The notes: generated by a model from the letters alone, not told the origin. A DNA stretch of 15,576 bases from Candidatus Bathyarchaeota archaeon (GCA_003662645.1 QMYL01000002.1:1-15576); one strand, 5' to 3'. Positions 6,584 through 13,062 are shown, numbered from the stretch's first letter. Numbers and translations: made by a program.

Positions 6584-7633
6584 ATGGGTGAGACCGTCAG
6601 GTTCGGTATAGTTGGAACAGGCGTTGGGGCCACATTCTTCGCGAGGGCCTTCTCATTAATAGCCAGTGAGGGTATAGCTGAGCTTGTAACCGTGACGAGT
6701 CGACGGGAATCCAGGGCAAAAGAGTACGCCGAGAAGTGGAGATTGAAGAGCTGGTACACCGACCACACCAAGATGATCGAAAAGGAGGATATAGATGCCG
6801 TGATAGTGAGTACACCCCACTACCTCCACCATCCAATAGCGATGGATGCTATAAAGGCTGGGAAACACGTGCTGGTTGATAAACCGATCGCGATAAACCT
6901 CAGGGAAGCCGACGAGATGATAAACGAGGCCGAGAGGAGAGGTCTGAAGCTCGGCGTCAACCTCCAGTCAAGGTTCGACCCAACCTATCGGAAGTTGAAG
7001 GAGGCTGTTGACGCTGGGAGGTTTGGACGTCTAATCCTTGGGGAGGCGATAGTTAAGTGGTTTAGGGATCAGGAGTACTACGATAGAAGCCCGTGGAGGG
7101 GTAAATGGGCAACCGAAGGAGGAGGGGCTCTGATAAACCAGGCCATACACACGATAGACCTCCTCGTATGGATAATGGGTCCAGTCGATTACTTGTGGGC
7201 TCAGATGGACACGGTGGCCCACAAGATTGAGGTTGAGGATATAGCGGTATCGGTCATCAGGTTCAAGAATGGAGCCATAGGCCTGATAGAGGGGAGCACC
7301 GCTTTATATCCCGGGTTCCCGACGAGGCTGGAGATACACGGGGTTAAGGGGACAGCCCTAGTTGAGGGCGAGGTTCTGAAGAGGTGGTCGATAATCGGCG
7401 AGGAGGAGATAACAAAGGAGGAGAGGAAGGAGGGCCTCGCCTCATGGAGCAGGCCGGAACTCGTCCCACCGAAGAACCACGCATCACTACTTAGGGACTT
7501 CGCCAAGGCCATACTGGAGGATAGAAAACCCTACGTAGACGGGGTTGAGGGGAGGAAATCACTGGAGATAATCAGGGCCATATATAAGTCATCGGAGACT
7601 CAGGATGTGATAAGGTTCCCGCTCACCGAGTGA
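6584..7633 (+). CDS. Gfo/Idh/MocA family NAD(P)-dependent dehydrogenase (paralog 2)
   Basis: This 349-residue protein has the same fold as the divergent gene. The Rossmann motif GIVGTGVGATFFA is at residues 8-20. DKP at 99-101 stands where most family members have EKP. The likely catalytic pair H189/D192 lies in NQAIHTIDLL. The ATG at 6584 is preceded by GGTGATC. It is followed after 13 bases by the M55 peptidase gene, so the two are probably one operon. The likely role is NAD(P)-linked oxidation of a sugar, cyclitol or related hydroxy compound. The specific substrate is unknown, and nothing in the sequence distinguishes dehydrogenase from reductase direction. Confidence 0.9.
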   Translation: MGETVRFGIVGTGVGATFFARAFSLIASEGIAELVTVTSRRESRAKEYAEKWRLKSWYTDHTKMIEKEDIDAVIVSTPHYLHHPIAMDAIKAGKHVLVDKPIAINLREADEMINEAERRGLKLGVNLQSRFDPTYRKLKEAVDAGRFGRLILGEAIVKWFRDQEYYDRSPWRGKWATEGGGALINQAIHTIDLLVWIMGPVDYLWAQMDTVAHKIEVEDIAVSVIRFKNGAIGLIEGSTALYPGFPTRLEIHGVKGTALVEGEVLKRWSIIGEEEITKEERKEGLASWSRPELVPPKNHASLLRDFAKAILEDRKPYVDGVEGRKSLEIIRAIYKSSETQDVIRFPLTE

Positions 7634-7646
7634 GAGGAGGAGAGAC

Positions 7647-8435
7647 TTGAAGATATACATCATGACCGACCTAGAGGGTGCAACTGGGGTAGCGGGTTCG
7701 TGGGGCGACTTTAATCCTGGGGGGAAGGAGCATCAATCGGCTAGGAAATTCTTAACTGGCGATGTCAACGCGGCTATAGAGGGAGCGTTGAAGGCTGGCG
7801 CGGATGATATAGTTGTCCTAGATGGGCACGGGGCGGCCCTGAGCATAATACTGGAGGAGCTAAACCCGAGGGCCCAGCTTATAAAGGGTAGGAGGATCCT
7901 TGAGCTCGAGGGGTTAGATGAGACCTTCGACTTGATGTTTGCTGTTGGGGCCCACGCGATGGCTGGGACTCCCGGCGGACTCCTAACCCACACCCTCTCC
8001 CACGTGAACATCTCGAATATATGGTTGAACGGCCGCTTAGTTGGAGAGATAGGTTTATGGGCGGCCATAGGGGGCCATTATGGGGTCCCCCTAGGCTTGG
8101 TCACCGGAGATATGGCTGCGGTTAAGGAGGCCAAGGCCCTGCTCGGCGATATCGAGGTTGTAGCCGTGAAGGAGGCTACGAGTAGATTCGCGGCGAGGTG
8201 TCTCCACCCATCCGTAACGCGGAGGTTGATCTCGGAGGCTGCTGAGAGGGCTGTCCGTAGGGTTGGGGAGTTCTCCCCTTACAGGGTGGAGCCGCCGATC
8301 GAGTTGAGGGTTGAGTATCACAGCAATGAGATTGCGGAGGCTGTGTCAAGGAGAAGGGGCGTGGAGAGGGTGGATGGGAGAACCGTCCAATGCCGTGGGG
8401 ATAGCATACTCGAGCTATGGCATCTGGTACTCTAA
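7647..8435 (+). CDS. M55 family D-aminopeptidase (DppA-like)
   Basis: This 262-residue protein is of DppA type, a zinc aminopeptidase acting on D-amino acid peptides such as D-Ala-D-Ala in Bacillus subtilis. All expected residues are present: D8 and E10 (TDLEG), H61 (DGHG), H103 (GAHAM), H115 (THTLSH) and E134 (GEIG). Length is normal for the family. The start is a TTG at 7647 with GAGGAGGAG just upstream. It lies 13 bases after the dehydrogenase gene and is probably co-transcribed with it. Why a D-peptidase accompanies a sugar-type dehydrogenase in an archaeon without peptidoglycan is unclear. It may scavenge bacterial wall peptides or act on another amide. Confidence 0.9.
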   Translation: MKIYIMTDLEGATGVAGSWGDFNPGGKEHQSARKFLTGDVNAAIEGALKAGADDIVVLDGHGAALSIILEELNPRAQLIKGRRILELEGLDETFDLMFAVGAHAMAGTPGGLLTHTLSHVNISNIWLNGRLVGEIGLWAAIGGHYGVPLGLVTGDMAAVKEAKALLGDIEVVAVKEATSRFAARCLHPSVTRRLISEAAERAVRRVGEFSPYRVEPPIELRVEYHSNEIAEAVSRRRGVERVDGRTVQCRGDSILELWHLVL

Positions 8436-8457
8436 GCTGGAGCTAGGGTTTTAATGG

Positions 8458-8742
8458 TCAGAGATGGATAGTCCTCCTAACATACAACATGACGAGTAGG
8501 GCGACCATCAAACCGATGAAGATTATGAAACCAGCGTGGAGTAGATTTAGGGATACCGACAGGAATGTGGAGGTGAACCCGGCTCCCTCATACTCATGGT
8601 CCTCCTCCGTCGTCCGGGTTAACTCTTCATAGCCCCTCCCAGCCATGTTTAGATGGAGTATGATGAGGGGTATGAGGGCGACGGCTAAACCTAGGATCAC
8701 AGCGAGGACCACCGTGAGGAGTCTATTGGAGGTTACGCCCAA
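8458..8742 (-). CDS. Small membrane protein with two helices, unknown function
   Basis: This 94-residue protein has two predicted membrane helices, about residues 8-32 and 66-88. They are joined by a polar, acidic linker (TRTTEEDHEYEG near 42-53). The chain ends in a short basic tail (YVRRTIHL), so both ends are probably cytoplasmic. The start is a TTG at 8742 with GGAGAGGGAGAG just upstream, and a TATA-like TTATATACTT lies about 40 bases before it. These signals make it a likely real gene despite its size. I recognise no family. It converges on the M55 peptidase gene with a 22-base gap. Confidence 0.6.
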   Translation of the reverse strand: MGVTSNRLLTVVLAVILGLAVALIPLIILHLNMAGRGYEELTRTTEEDHEYEGAGFTSTFLSVSLNLLHAGFIIFIGLMVALLVMLYVRRTIHL

Positions 8743-8777
8743 AACTCTCCCTCTCCGACGATCTAAGGAGAGAACGG

Positions 8778-8789
8778 TAAGTATATAAT
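8778..8789 (-). promoter_or_regulatory. TATA box of the small membrane protein gene
   Basis: On the minus strand, TTATATACTT lies about 40 bases upstream of the TTG start at 8742, predicting a leader of roughly 15 bases. No other gene in this 123-base gap could use it on that strand. Confidence 0.5.
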
Positions 8790-8828
8790 GCTATAGTTTA
8801 GAACAGTCGGTTGGCGTAGCGGGTTTTT

Positions 8829-8850
8829 GGCCATGTATCTCTGGCCTTTT
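8829..8850 (+). terminator. Hairpin followed by a T-run, plus-strand orientation
   Basis: The arms GGCCA (8829-8833) and TGGCC (8842-8846) are separated by 8 bases and followed by TTTT. The orientation fits a plus-strand transcript, yet the nearest plus-strand gene ends at 8435. It may be chance or a backstop signal. Confidence 0.25.
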
Positions 8851-8865
8851 AGGCATCAACACCTT

Positions 8866-9873
8866 TCAGCGAACCTTAACGGGCTTCCCAGTCTCCATGG
8901 ATAGGTTCGCGGCTAGGGTAACCCTCAGGGTCTCAACCCCATCGGCGTATTGGCACATAACCCTCGATGGGTCGCCCTCTCTAACGGCCTCTATGAAGGC
9001 TTCATCCTCTATCTCGAATATGTTGGGTTCTCCGGGGATATCCTCCGGCTCCTCCCCTGCTCTTAGTAGACGTAGCGAGTGGTCCCAACCCTTGAAGAGG
9101 GCAGTCGTCCTGTTGCTATATATATTGAGGCTCACCCCTCCGCCTCCTCCCAAGGATGAGCATGAAGCCCACAGGTTCCCGATGGCCCCATTCTCCAACT
9201 TCAGGTTAACGACGCTTGCATCCTCTATGTTGTAGGTTGGGGGCATACCCCTATTAAACCCCCTAGCTGGGTAGGCTTGGACTTCGCTTATCTCGCCGCA
9301 GATGAAACGGACCAGGTCGACTGTGTGGGTTACCTGCTCATGGAACTGCCCACCGCTCTTCTCCTTCCGTATCCACCATTTGAAGATTGGAGCCTCCGGT
9401 GATGGTGGGCGGCCTATCCACCCTCCAAGGATGAGGATCGGTGGATCCTCTCTCAGAACTTCACGCACAAGTTGCACACCACGTCTATAACGGTTCATGT
9501 ATCCGACGCTGGTGAGGAGTTTCCTCTCCTCCACGGCCCGCATTATCCTCTCAGCTTGGTCTAGGTATAGGTTGACGGGCTTCTCTACGAAGAAGGGTAT
9601 ATCACGCTTCACTGCTTCCATCTCAACCCCGTGGGCGTAGGGTGGTATGCAGAAGTATGCGGCGTCGAGACGAACTGAGTCGAACATCTCCTCGGCATCG
9701 TCGAAGGTTAGGGAGCTCTCTGACCCATACTTCTCGGCCGTGATCCTAGCTCGCTCTATATTTATATCGCAGAAGGATGCAAGTTCGGCGTGGGGGTTCT
9801 TGACCAAACTCTTCAAGTGTTGCCTGGCTATCCCGCCGCAACCGACAAACCCGACGCGAACCTTATCGACCAT
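8866..9873 (-). CDS. Gfo/Idh/MocA family NAD(P)-dependent dehydrogenase (third member)
   Basis: The protein has 335 residues from the ATG at 9873. A TTG at 9888 is possible, but GAGGTG sits 4 bases ahead of the ATG and MVDKVRVGFVG is a normal start. The Rossmann motif GFVGCGGIARQH is at about residues 8-19 and EKP at 97-99. The likely catalytic H183 and D186 lie in THTVDLVRF. It is clearly more distant from the two divergent paralogs than they are from each other. A glycine-rich stretch (SLGGGGG) near residue 241 is unusual. It lies 22 bases downstream of the TIM-barrel isomerase gene and is probably in its operon, a pairing typical of sugar or inositol breakdown. The substrate is unknown. 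Confidence 0.9.
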   Translation of the reverse strand: MVDKVRVGFVGCGGIARQHLKSLVKNPHAELASFCDINIERARITAEKYGSESSLTFDDAEEMFDSVRLDAAYFCIPPYAHGVEMEAVKRDIPFFVEKPVNLYLDQAERIMRAVEERKLLTSVGYMNRYRRGVQLVREVLREDPPILILGGWIGRPPSPEAPIFKWWIRKEKSGGQFHEQVTHTVDLVRFICGEISEVQAYPARGFNRGMPPTYNIEDASVVNLKLENGAIGNLWASCSSLGGGGGVSLNIYSNRTTALFKGWDHSLRLLRAGEEPEDIPGEPNIFEIEDEAFIEAVREGDPSRVMCQYADGVETLRVTLAANLSMETGKPVKVR

Positions 9874-9895
9874 ACCGCACCTCACCAACGTATGG

Positions 9896-10681
9896 CTACA
9901 TCAAACTCCTTAAGTATTCCACGCATCTAGGAAGTTCAGCCTCCGGGTCTTTTGGAGCCCTACACTCTATAGCCATGAAGTATTTGTAGCCTGACCTCTT
10001 CAAGACCTCGAAGGGCCCCTTAAAGTCGGTATGTCCATAACCCGGGAGTTCACGGTTGCTATCGGCCAGGTGGATGTGGACTATGTAGTCAGCCGCCTCC
10101 TCTAGGCTTGACTCTACATCTGCCTCCTCTATGTTCATGTGGAAGAAGTCTGCCATTATCTTGACGTGTTCCCTTCCAACAGCCTCGCAGACCTCAACAG
10201 CTTGCTTGAGCCTATTTATTAAGTGGGTCTCATACCTATTTATCGGCTCGAGTATTACGTAGGCTCCAACATCATCGGCGTAATCCCCAAGCATCTTGAA
10301 CTCTTCTATGAGGAGCCTCTTCTCTATCTCCGTCACCTTTGGGAGCCATGGGTATAGGTCAGGGATCTTTGGTCCCCCGAAGGTTGGAACTGTTATGACG
10401 CCTACGCCACCGAGCTCGGCGCATATCTTCAGGCGTTCCTTTATGCCATCGATCGCGAGCTCCCTGTCCCTCCTATCAGCGCCTAGGAGGTCTCCAGGGA
10501 TGCCGCAGACCGTTGAGAACTTCACCCTAGATGTGGATAGGGCGGACTTCAACTCCTCCAGCTCCTGTATTATGCCCTTACCCCAAACCTCAACCCCGTC
10601 GAAGCCGTACCTCTCGATGTTATGGATCCTCTCGGTTACCGTTCCACCCGGGACAAGGTTCTCTTGTATGGCAAGCTTCAT
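9896..10681 (-). CDS. Xylose-isomerase-like TIM barrel (sugar phosphate isomerase/epimerase or hydroxypyruvate-isomerase type)
   Basis: This 261-residue single-domain TIM barrel belongs to the AP-endonuclease-2/xylose isomerase-like superfamily. The metal-binding set is complete: E145 (ILEPINRYE), D178 and H181 (MADFFHMN), H204 (HIHLADSNR) and E239 (AIECR). Such enzymes isomerise or epimerise keto sugars and cyclitol intermediates. It comes directly before a Gfo/Idh/MocA gene in the same operon, which suggests sequential steps on one substrate. I chose the ATG at 10681; a TTG three codons upstream at 10690 is also open, and the ribosome site (GGAAG) does not decide between them. The promoter is just upstream, at 10729-10736. 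Confidence 0.88.
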   Translation of the reverse strand: MKLAIQENLVPGGTVTERIHNIERYGFDGVEVWGKGIIQELEELKSALSTSRVKFSTVCGIPGDLLGADRRDRELAIDGIKERLKICAELGGVGVITVPTFGGPKIPDLYPWLPKVTEIEKRLLIEEFKMLGDYADDVGAYVILEPINRYETHLINRLKQAVEVCEAVGREHVKIMADFFHMNIEEADVESSLEEAADYIVHIHLADSNRELPGYGHTDFKGPFEVLKRSGYKYFMAIECRAPKDPEAELPRCVEYLRSLM

Positions 10682-10706
10682 CACAATCAACTTCCATCAA
10701 ACGCTT

Positions 10707-10737
10707 GGTTATGTGATCAAACTAACCATTTTAAAAG
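10707..10737 (-). promoter_or_regulatory. Promoter of the isomerase/dehydrogenase operon with a possible operator
   Basis: On the minus strand, CTTTTAAAATGG provides a TATA box (10729-10736), giving a transcript start near 10706. Between them lies an imperfect palindrome: outer arms GGTTA (10707-10711) and TAACC (10723-10727) around TGATCA (10714-10719). Its position overlaps the start region, as expected for a repressor site. The regulator gene immediately upstream is a natural candidate. Confidence 0.45.
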
Positions 10738-10744
10738 TTTATCC

Positions 10745-11197
10745 TCAGATTGGCTTCTCCCTCCATAGCCGTAGGGTCTCATACCACAAGATTAAGCAGG
10801 CCAGACCGCCGAATATTATGGCCATCACGTTGTGTACGCTCCCGCTATGCCCGTACAGAACCAGATAGACAACGAGCATGGTTGTGAACCAGACTGAGTA
10901 GAAGAGGTACCTCGGGATCAGGAAACGGCCAAACCTTGTGAAGAACCTTAAGACCCCAACCTTAACCTCCCTCCTCAGGATGTATTCACCCCTCATAGTC
11001 TTATCTACGAGCCCCAAAGAGACGAGCTTATCAAGGTGGTGGGCGGCCACGCTGGGACTCGAGAAACCTAGGCTACGCTGTATCTCACGAACCCCAAAGG
11101 AGGAACCGGGAGACCTCAACATAAACCAATAGACGAGCAAAGTCTTACCCTTCAACTGGGACTCAATCAACCCCAAATCGGAGGGCTCACCAGACAT
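10745..11197 (-). CDS. Membrane-anchored winged-helix (ArsR/MarR-like) transcription regulator
   Basis: This 150-residue protein has a winged-helix domain at about residues 15-78, including FGVREIQRSLGFSSPSVAAHHL with recognition helix SPSVAAHHLDKL. Two membrane helices follow, at about 95-115 and 122-141. This wHTH-then-two-helices layout is seen in small archaeal regulators, which probably bind DNA at the membrane. I chose the ATG at 11197. In-frame ATGs at 11227 and 11239 would add a hydrophobic stretch (LFFGLAVVV) before the DNA-binding domain. However, the TATA box puts the transcript start near 11226, so a leaderless start at 11227 cannot be excluded. It lies directly upstream of the isomerase operon on the same strand, 63 bases away. 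Confidence 0.75.
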   Translation of the reverse strand: MSGEPSDLGLIESQLKGKTLLVYWFMLRSPGSSFGVREIQRSLGFSSPSVAAHHLDKLVSLGLVDKTMRGEYILRREVKVGVLRFFTRFGRFLIPRYLFYSVWFTTMLVVYLVLYGHSGSVHNVMAIIFGGLACLILWYETLRLWREKPI

Positions 11198-11247
11198 AAC
11201 AACAACCGCCAAACCAAAGAATAACATAACACACCACATATTAAAAA

Positions 11248-11257
11248 CTTATAAAAC
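11248..11257 (-). promoter_or_regulatory. TATA box of the membrane-anchored regulator gene
   Basis: GTTTTATAAG on the minus strand is about 51 bases ahead of the chosen ATG at 11197 and about 25 ahead of the internal ATG at 11227. A second A/T run (TTTTTAATA) follows directly. Confidence 0.45.
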
Positions 11258-11278
11258 CCCGGAAAACATAAATCAAAC

Positions 11279-11286
11279 GATAAAAG
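11279..11286 (+). promoter_or_regulatory. TATA box of the tRNA-His/tRNA-Ala transcript
   Basis: GATAAAAG is centred 27 bases before the predicted 5' base of tRNA-His at 11310, which is the standard archaeal spacing. No TATA box fits in the 19-base gap before tRNA-Ala, so the two tRNAs are probably one transcript. Confidence 0.55.
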
Positions 11287-11309
11287 AGATGAAGAGTGAA
11301 CCATAGAAG

Positions 11310-11410
11310 GGCCGCCGTAACGTAGAGAACCCACAGGACGGGGATCGCGGAACCAGGTAGCGTACAGGCCTGTGGAGCCTGGAGGCCGGGTTCAAATCCC
11401 GGCGGCGGCC
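11310..11410 (+). tRNA. tRNA-His (anticodon GTG) with a D-loop insertion, probable intron
   Basis: The acceptor arm GCCGCCG (11311-11317) pairs perfectly with 11403-11409. G at 11310 pairs with C73 at 11410, the G-1:C73 signature of tRNA-His. The anticodon arm is CAGGC/GCCTG with loop CTGTGGA (anticodon 11372-11374). The T-arm is CCGGG TTCAAAT CCCGG. T8, A9, A14 and G15 are in place, and the D-stem is ACGT (11320-11323) with GCGT (11360-11363). The D-loop spans 36 bases (11324-11359) instead of about 9-11, so some 25-29 bases between positions 15 and 18 are extra. I found no strict bulge-helix-bulge, so exact intron ends are not assigned. CCA is not encoded directly after C73. Confidence 0.82.
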
Positions 11411-11429
11411 TCCAAACATAGAAGAAAGA

Positions 11430-11507
11430 GGGCCGGTAGTTCAGCCCGGAACGAACGCCCGACTTGCACTCGGGAGGTCGGGGGTTCAAATCCCCCCCGG
11501 TCCACCA
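11430..11507 (+). tRNA. tRNA-Ala (anticodon TGC)
   Basis: The acceptor GGGCCGG pairs with CCGGTCC and contains the G3:U70 pair that defines tRNA-Ala. The D-stem is GTTC/GAAC. The anticodon arm is CCCGA/TCGGG with loop CTTGCAC (anticodon 11465-11467). The T-arm is GGGGG TTCAAAT CCCCC. The discriminator is A at 11504, and CCA is encoded at 11505-11507. No intron is present. It follows tRNA-His by 19 bases. Confidence 0.95.
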
Positions 11508-11588
11508 AAGCATAAACCTTGTTTCCGCACTTCCCTTCTGAAACGGAGCTTGAAATTAAGCCTGTTTCTGGAGGGGTAGTAGCCACCG

Positions 11589-11743
11589 TTATGGGGTTTT
11601 AGGGCTTATAGGGTTTACCCCGCTGGTGAGCAGATCCTCAAAGGGCTAGTTTATAGTGTGGTAACCTTGGGATCTCGCTATGGTTTCGAGTCGGCTTCTG
11701 ACGAGGCCTTAACGACTATCGTGGTGTAGCCTGGCTTCGGCAT
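11589..11743 (-). pseudogene. Decayed ribbon-helix-helix antitoxin-like gene
   Basis: From an ATG at 11743, with GGAGGG and AAAGGTC upstream, the minus strand reads MPKPGYTTIVVKASSEAD and then meets a stop. One frame over, it continues coherently as LETIARSQGYHTIN, a TAG stop at 11646-11648, then PFEDLLTSGVNPISPKTP and a TAA. Joined, this is about 51 residues with a beta-strand start and a YHTINQ-type second helix, resembling VapB/RHH antitoxins. One frameshift near 11690 and one in-frame stop mark it as broken. The family assignment rests on this pattern alone. Confidence 0.5.
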
Positions 11744-11876
11744 GACCTTTATCCCTCCTACTTTCTTAGTATTCTCTGAGTAGGCTTGTTCTTGGCATCT
11801 TAATCATCATCCACGGTATATTTCATGTGGCTTTTAAATATAGGTTAGATTTTATAAGCATCTTATGGGAGGAGTC

Positions 11877-12089
11877 ATGTAGACGTTCATTGATAGATTC
11901 GTATGTCCGCCTGAAACATGGAGACATCAACAAGGCGGAGTATAGTCCGGAGACTAGAGACTATAGTCGATATTATGGATGAGGTTGTGATAGATAAGTT
12001 TCCAGATCGCCTAATTCCCTATGTCTATGCCCTGCCAAACTACGAGAGGGCAGCTGGGTGAGGCTATAGCGAGGCTGCTGGGGATATGA
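11877..12089 (+). pseudogene. Decayed small gene of unknown function
   Basis: A clear ribosome site (GGGAGGAG, 11867-11874) precedes an ATG at 11877 that is followed at once by TAG. Skipping one base, the frame reads RRSLIDSYVRLKHGDINKAE up to about 11960. A second frame continues RLETIVDIMDEVVIDKFPDR and then LIPYVYALPNYER. A third gives QLGEAIARLLGI and a TGA at 12087-12089. The pieces join into one sensible acidic, helical protein of about 70 residues with three frame breaks. A/T boxes at 11831-11841 and 11850-11858 could be its old promoter. I do not recognise the family. Confidence 0.45.
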
Positions 12090-12095
12090 TCTCCC

Positions 12096-12319
12096 TCATC
12101 CCTCAATAACCCTATTCCTCAGAGCCTCAATTATGTCGGTCCTCCCCCGTCTCTCTATAATCCTAGCCTTCTCACCGACGATGCAGAATGAAGCCTTAAT
12201 GTCAAAACCTCCATAATCTAGACCACTCTTAACAGGATATCGTCGGTCTCAGGCGTTATGAAGTCCTCCATATCGAACTGGAAGATCACGTAAACCCTAT
12301 CATTTACCGTAGGGGCCAC
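12096..12319 (-). pseudogene. Broken N-terminal fragment of a polysaccharide deacetylase-like gene
   Basis: From a possible GTG at 12319, the minus strand reads APTVNDRVYVIFQFDMEDF and ITPETDDILLRVV, then TAG. One frame over it continues DYGGFDIKASFCIVGEKAR and IIERRGRTDIIEALRNRVIEG, then TGA at 12096-12098. This matches the start of NodB-type deacetylases: a metal-binding aspartate motif on strand one, then a helix and a FCIVGEKA-like second strand. Only about 75 residues remain, with a frameshift and perhaps a small deletion in the middle. The catalytic histidine region is gone. It ends tail to tail with the unknown pseudogene at 11877-12089. Confidence 0.6.
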
Positions 12320-12400
12320 CAGCAGTTGAACCCCATAGAAGTAACGGATAAGATTTTAATAAAGCCTTAAACCTAACCGCTGAGGGCCTCCGGGTGATAC

Positions 12401-12411
12401 CACTTAAATAC
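12401..12411 (+). promoter_or_regulatory. TATA box of the Lrp-like/ferredoxin operon
   Basis: CACTTAAATAC lies about 55 bases ahead of the TTG start at 12462, predicting a transcript start near 12432. A second A/T run at 12434-12443 is too close to the start to serve as the TATA box. Confidence 0.45.
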
Positions 12412-12461
12412 TACACAGAATACAGATTTTTTGGTTAAAAAATAACTTGGAGGTGCGCGGG

Positions 12462-13031
12462 TTGGATGATGTCGATAGGAGGATAATCTCTGAGTTGTTA
12501 AGGGATGGGAGGGCCTCCTACAAGAGGCTGGGTGATGCTGTCGGGTACACTATAATGGGCGCGAAGAGGAGGGTTGAGAAGTTGCTCTCAAAGGGGTTAA
12601 TCCGCATATCAGCGGAGCTCAACACAGATGCGTTGAACCTACACGCAGCCTTTATTCTGCTCGAGCTTGAGAGCCGTGAAGCCCTGAATAAATGCCTAGA
12701 GAGGTTCAGGGAATGCCCGAGGGTTGTTAACATGTTCACCCTCTTCGCTGGCTATAACCTAGCCGCGTTGGTCATCGCGGAGGATAAGGATACTCTGGAG
12801 AGCGAGTCTATGGAGAGGTGTTCTCTCAGGTGTATGCCCGGGGTTAGGAGGACAGAGTTCTATCCCATAGGGACGATCCTCTTCTCACCCTTTCTGAGGG
12901 TACGCTTAAACCTCGTGACCAAGGATAGGGAGAGGGCTCCCTGCGGGGTCGACTGCGGACTATGCGAGCGTTACGAAGCATACAAATGCGTCGGATGTCC
13001 ATCAACAAAGTATTATAGGGGTTCACTCTGA
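12462..13031 (+). CDS. Lrp/AsnC-like regulator with a cysteine-rich C-terminal tail
   Basis: The protein has 189 residues from the TTG at 12462. An earlier TTG at 12447 is open, but GGAGGTG (12449-12455) lies 6 bases before 12462 and the resulting MDDVDRRIISELLRDGR is a textbook Lrp start. The winged helix spans about residues 1-50, followed by a RAM-like effector domain at about 55-145. The tail holds five cysteines (C161, C165, C168, C176, C179) in the pattern C-x3-C-x2-C-x7-C-x2-C, suited to binding Zn or an Fe-S cluster; it resembles DUF3795-type cysteine clusters. C120 and C124 lie in the middle. The next gene, 31 bases on, is a four-cluster ferredoxin, so a redox- or metal-responsive regulator is a reasonable inference. 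Confidence 0.8.
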   Translation: MDDVDRRIISELLRDGRASYKRLGDAVGYTIMGAKRRVEKLLSKGLIRISAELNTDALNLHAAFILLELESREALNKCLERFRECPRVVNMFTLFAGYNLAALVIAEDKDTLESESMERCSLRCMPGVRRTEFYPIGTILFSPFLRVRLNLVTKDRERAPCGVDCGLCERYEAYKCVGCPSTKYYRGSL

Positions 13032-13062
13032 TCGGTAAAGAACGGTTCGGGGTGAGAGGGAG

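Noticed and set aside
6493..6771. A 93-residue N-terminal extension of the first Gfo/Idh/MocA gene
   Set aside because: It runs antisense through the divergent gene; the TTG at 6492 has GGAGGAG upstream and begins directly at the Rossmann strand.
11241..11586. Minus-strand reading frames with GGDLNPRPPECKSG- and GFEPGLQAP-like peptides
   Set aside because: These are antisense translations of the tRNA-His and tRNA-Ala genes, a well-known false-gene pattern.
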